NCBI RefSeq assembly: GCF_002807035.1
Contig: NZ_NIUC01000001.1
Coordinates: forward strand, 806,001-870,000
Length of the DNA stretch: 64,000 bases
Source of the DNA: Algoriphagus formosus
GTDB taxonomy: Bacteria > Bacteroidota > Bacteroidia > Cytophagales > Cyclobacteriaceae
Direction: 5' to 3'
A program made the translations under genes and the position numbers. Positions 63,408-64,000 of this stretch are shown piece after piece. Each line of letters begins with the position of its first letter. Position 1 is the stretch's first letter. The notes under the pieces were generated by a model that was given only the letters and a program-made list of their open reading frames with translations, did not search any database and had not been told where the DNA came from.

Positions 63408-64000
63408 AGCTTCGCTCCGATCAATCTTTTAAAGAATGAGGGTTTAGAGATTTTCATGGTAATATTATTTTCTTCAGCATACTTTCTTTGGATTGCTGAG
63501 ATATAGGGTGCGAAAAACTCTGGATCAAAATTAGCCTTATCCAAATTTTGAATCACTTTTTGCCCAGACCACTGTTCCCGGATAGCTTTATCAAAGAACT
63601 CATGTCTAAGCCTAAACCCAAAATTATTCACTCCCAAAATTCTTCCGTCTGAATCACAAAGCATGCGGAAACAGACTTTACCAGAACTGTGCTCCCAATA
63701 GAAATTTAAGACTTGACTTTCATCCCAATCGGCGGGAACCTGTCCATACGTTTGGTATTCAATATCCAAAAATTTAGCTGAATTGAACCAAACACCAGGC
63801 TTATAGGGTGTAGGCTTACCCAGAATAGTTTGGGCCAAAGTCTCCCCATGCATTCTCCCGGTATACCATACTTGTTCGATTAGATTTCGGTTCTTATCGG
63901 GTTTTTCTCGAAACTGTGCACAGTCCCCTATGGCAAATACATCCTTGAGATTGGTTTGAAATAACTGATCAACCAGAATTCCTCTATCCACGTCCAATTC
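63404..64000 (-). CDS. NAD(P)/FAD-dependent oxidoreductase (5' end outside window)
   Basis: C-terminal 198 residues; the frame is open to base 64000. The FAD-binding signature GILVDQLFQTNLKDVFAIGDCAQF (shown partly: TNLKDVFAIGDCAQ) is typical of pyridine-nucleotide-disulfide-type reductases such as NirB- or rubredoxin-reductase-like proteins. About 100 residues follow with a C-terminal domain (VPADWDESQVLNFYWEHS) not recognised further. Its stop overlaps the polyferredoxin start (ATGA), so the two likely form an electron-transfer pair. Confidence 0.87.
   Translation of the reverse strand, partial: ELDVDRGILVDQLFQTNLKDVFAIGDCAQFREKPDKNRNLIEQVWYTGRMHGETLAQTILGKPTPYKPGVWFNSAKFLDIEYQTYGQVPADWDESQVLNFYWEHSSGKVCFRMLCDSDGRILGVNNFGFRLRHEFFDKAIREQWSGQKVIQNLDKANFDPEFFAPYISAIQRKYAEENNITMKISKPSFFKRLIGAKL

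Noticed and set aside
1..64000. CRISPR arrays, tRNA or rRNA genes, prophage, insertion sequences, defence islands
   Set aside because: No regularly spaced repeats, tRNA-like cloverleaf, transposase, integrase or known defence protein was seen.

Overview
The window looks like chromosome of a Bacteroidota bacterium, most likely order Cytophagales (Cyclobacteriaceae / Algoriphagus-like). The inference rests on a SusC/SusD pair, TonB receptors with carboxypeptidase-regulatory N-termini, many DUF1080 and Tat-type Gfo/Idh/MocA proteins, a DUF4301 protein, short lipobox signals, moderate GC (about 42% by eye), scarce Shine-Dalgarno sites and promoters of the Bacteroidota TTTG-N19/20-TAnnTTTG type. 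I saw no rRNA, tRNA, CRISPR array, phage or insertion sequence.

Layout. 1-5387: 3' part of a Cus-type heavy-metal RND efflux operon (inner-membrane pump, outer-membrane channel, adaptor) ending in an exported CHY zinc-finger protein. 5388-8790 (minus): nucleotide-sugar and glycosyltransferase genes. 8917-9643 (minus): a small XRE regulator with a four-TM protein. 9824-10624: proC, followed by a 342-base stretch with a candidate small RNA. 10967-14039: a TonB receptor divergent from a DtxR/MntR-type regulator, with a palindrome inside the receptor promoter. 14041-20223: housekeeping and miscellaneous genes (arfB, TraB/GumN, sugar isomerase, aminotransferase, cellulase-like protein, YdeI-like protein). 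A short unlisted gene for ribosomal protein bTHX lies at 20253-20381 (minus). 20501-22766: pxpABC 5-oxoprolinase. 22849-25649: DUF4301 protein and a THUMP methyltransferase, separated by a palindromic repeat.

25720-40599 is the metabolic centre: a DUF1080 lipoprotein and Tat-type oxidoreductase, a SusC/SusD pair, a LacI-family regulator, and an operon uxaC - SDR reductase - uxuA - acetyltransferase - acyl-CoA dehydrogenase. Three near-identical 19-bp LacI-type operators stand before the DUF1080 operon, before susC and between lacI and uxaC. I infer one glucuronide/uronate regulon that takes up a ligand and funnels uronic acid towards 2-keto-3-deoxygluconate. No classical glycosidase or lyase lies in it. 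The DUF1080 and Gfo/Idh proteins suggest glycoside cleavage through 3-keto intermediates.

40668-53623: UDP-glucuronate decarboxylase, secreted M20 peptidase, Nudix-type regulator (NrtR-like), secreted carboxylesterase, PIF1-like helicase, small coiled-coil protein, AsmA-like protein, secreted EEP-family hydrolase, a second DUF1080 lipoprotein convergent with a GH109-like oxidoreductase, and a DUF2892 protein. 53722-64000 (minus) is one tightly packed nine-gene unit: FAD oxidoreductase, membrane polyferredoxin, two GT2 glycosyltransferases, a lipoprotein, a GT-C mannosyltransferase-like protein fused in frame to a DUF6503-like lipoprotein, a second DUF6503 lipoprotein, an alpha/beta-hydrolase-OsmC fusion and a GH113-like protein. 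Its joint function is not obvious, and it is the best candidate here for an undescribed system.
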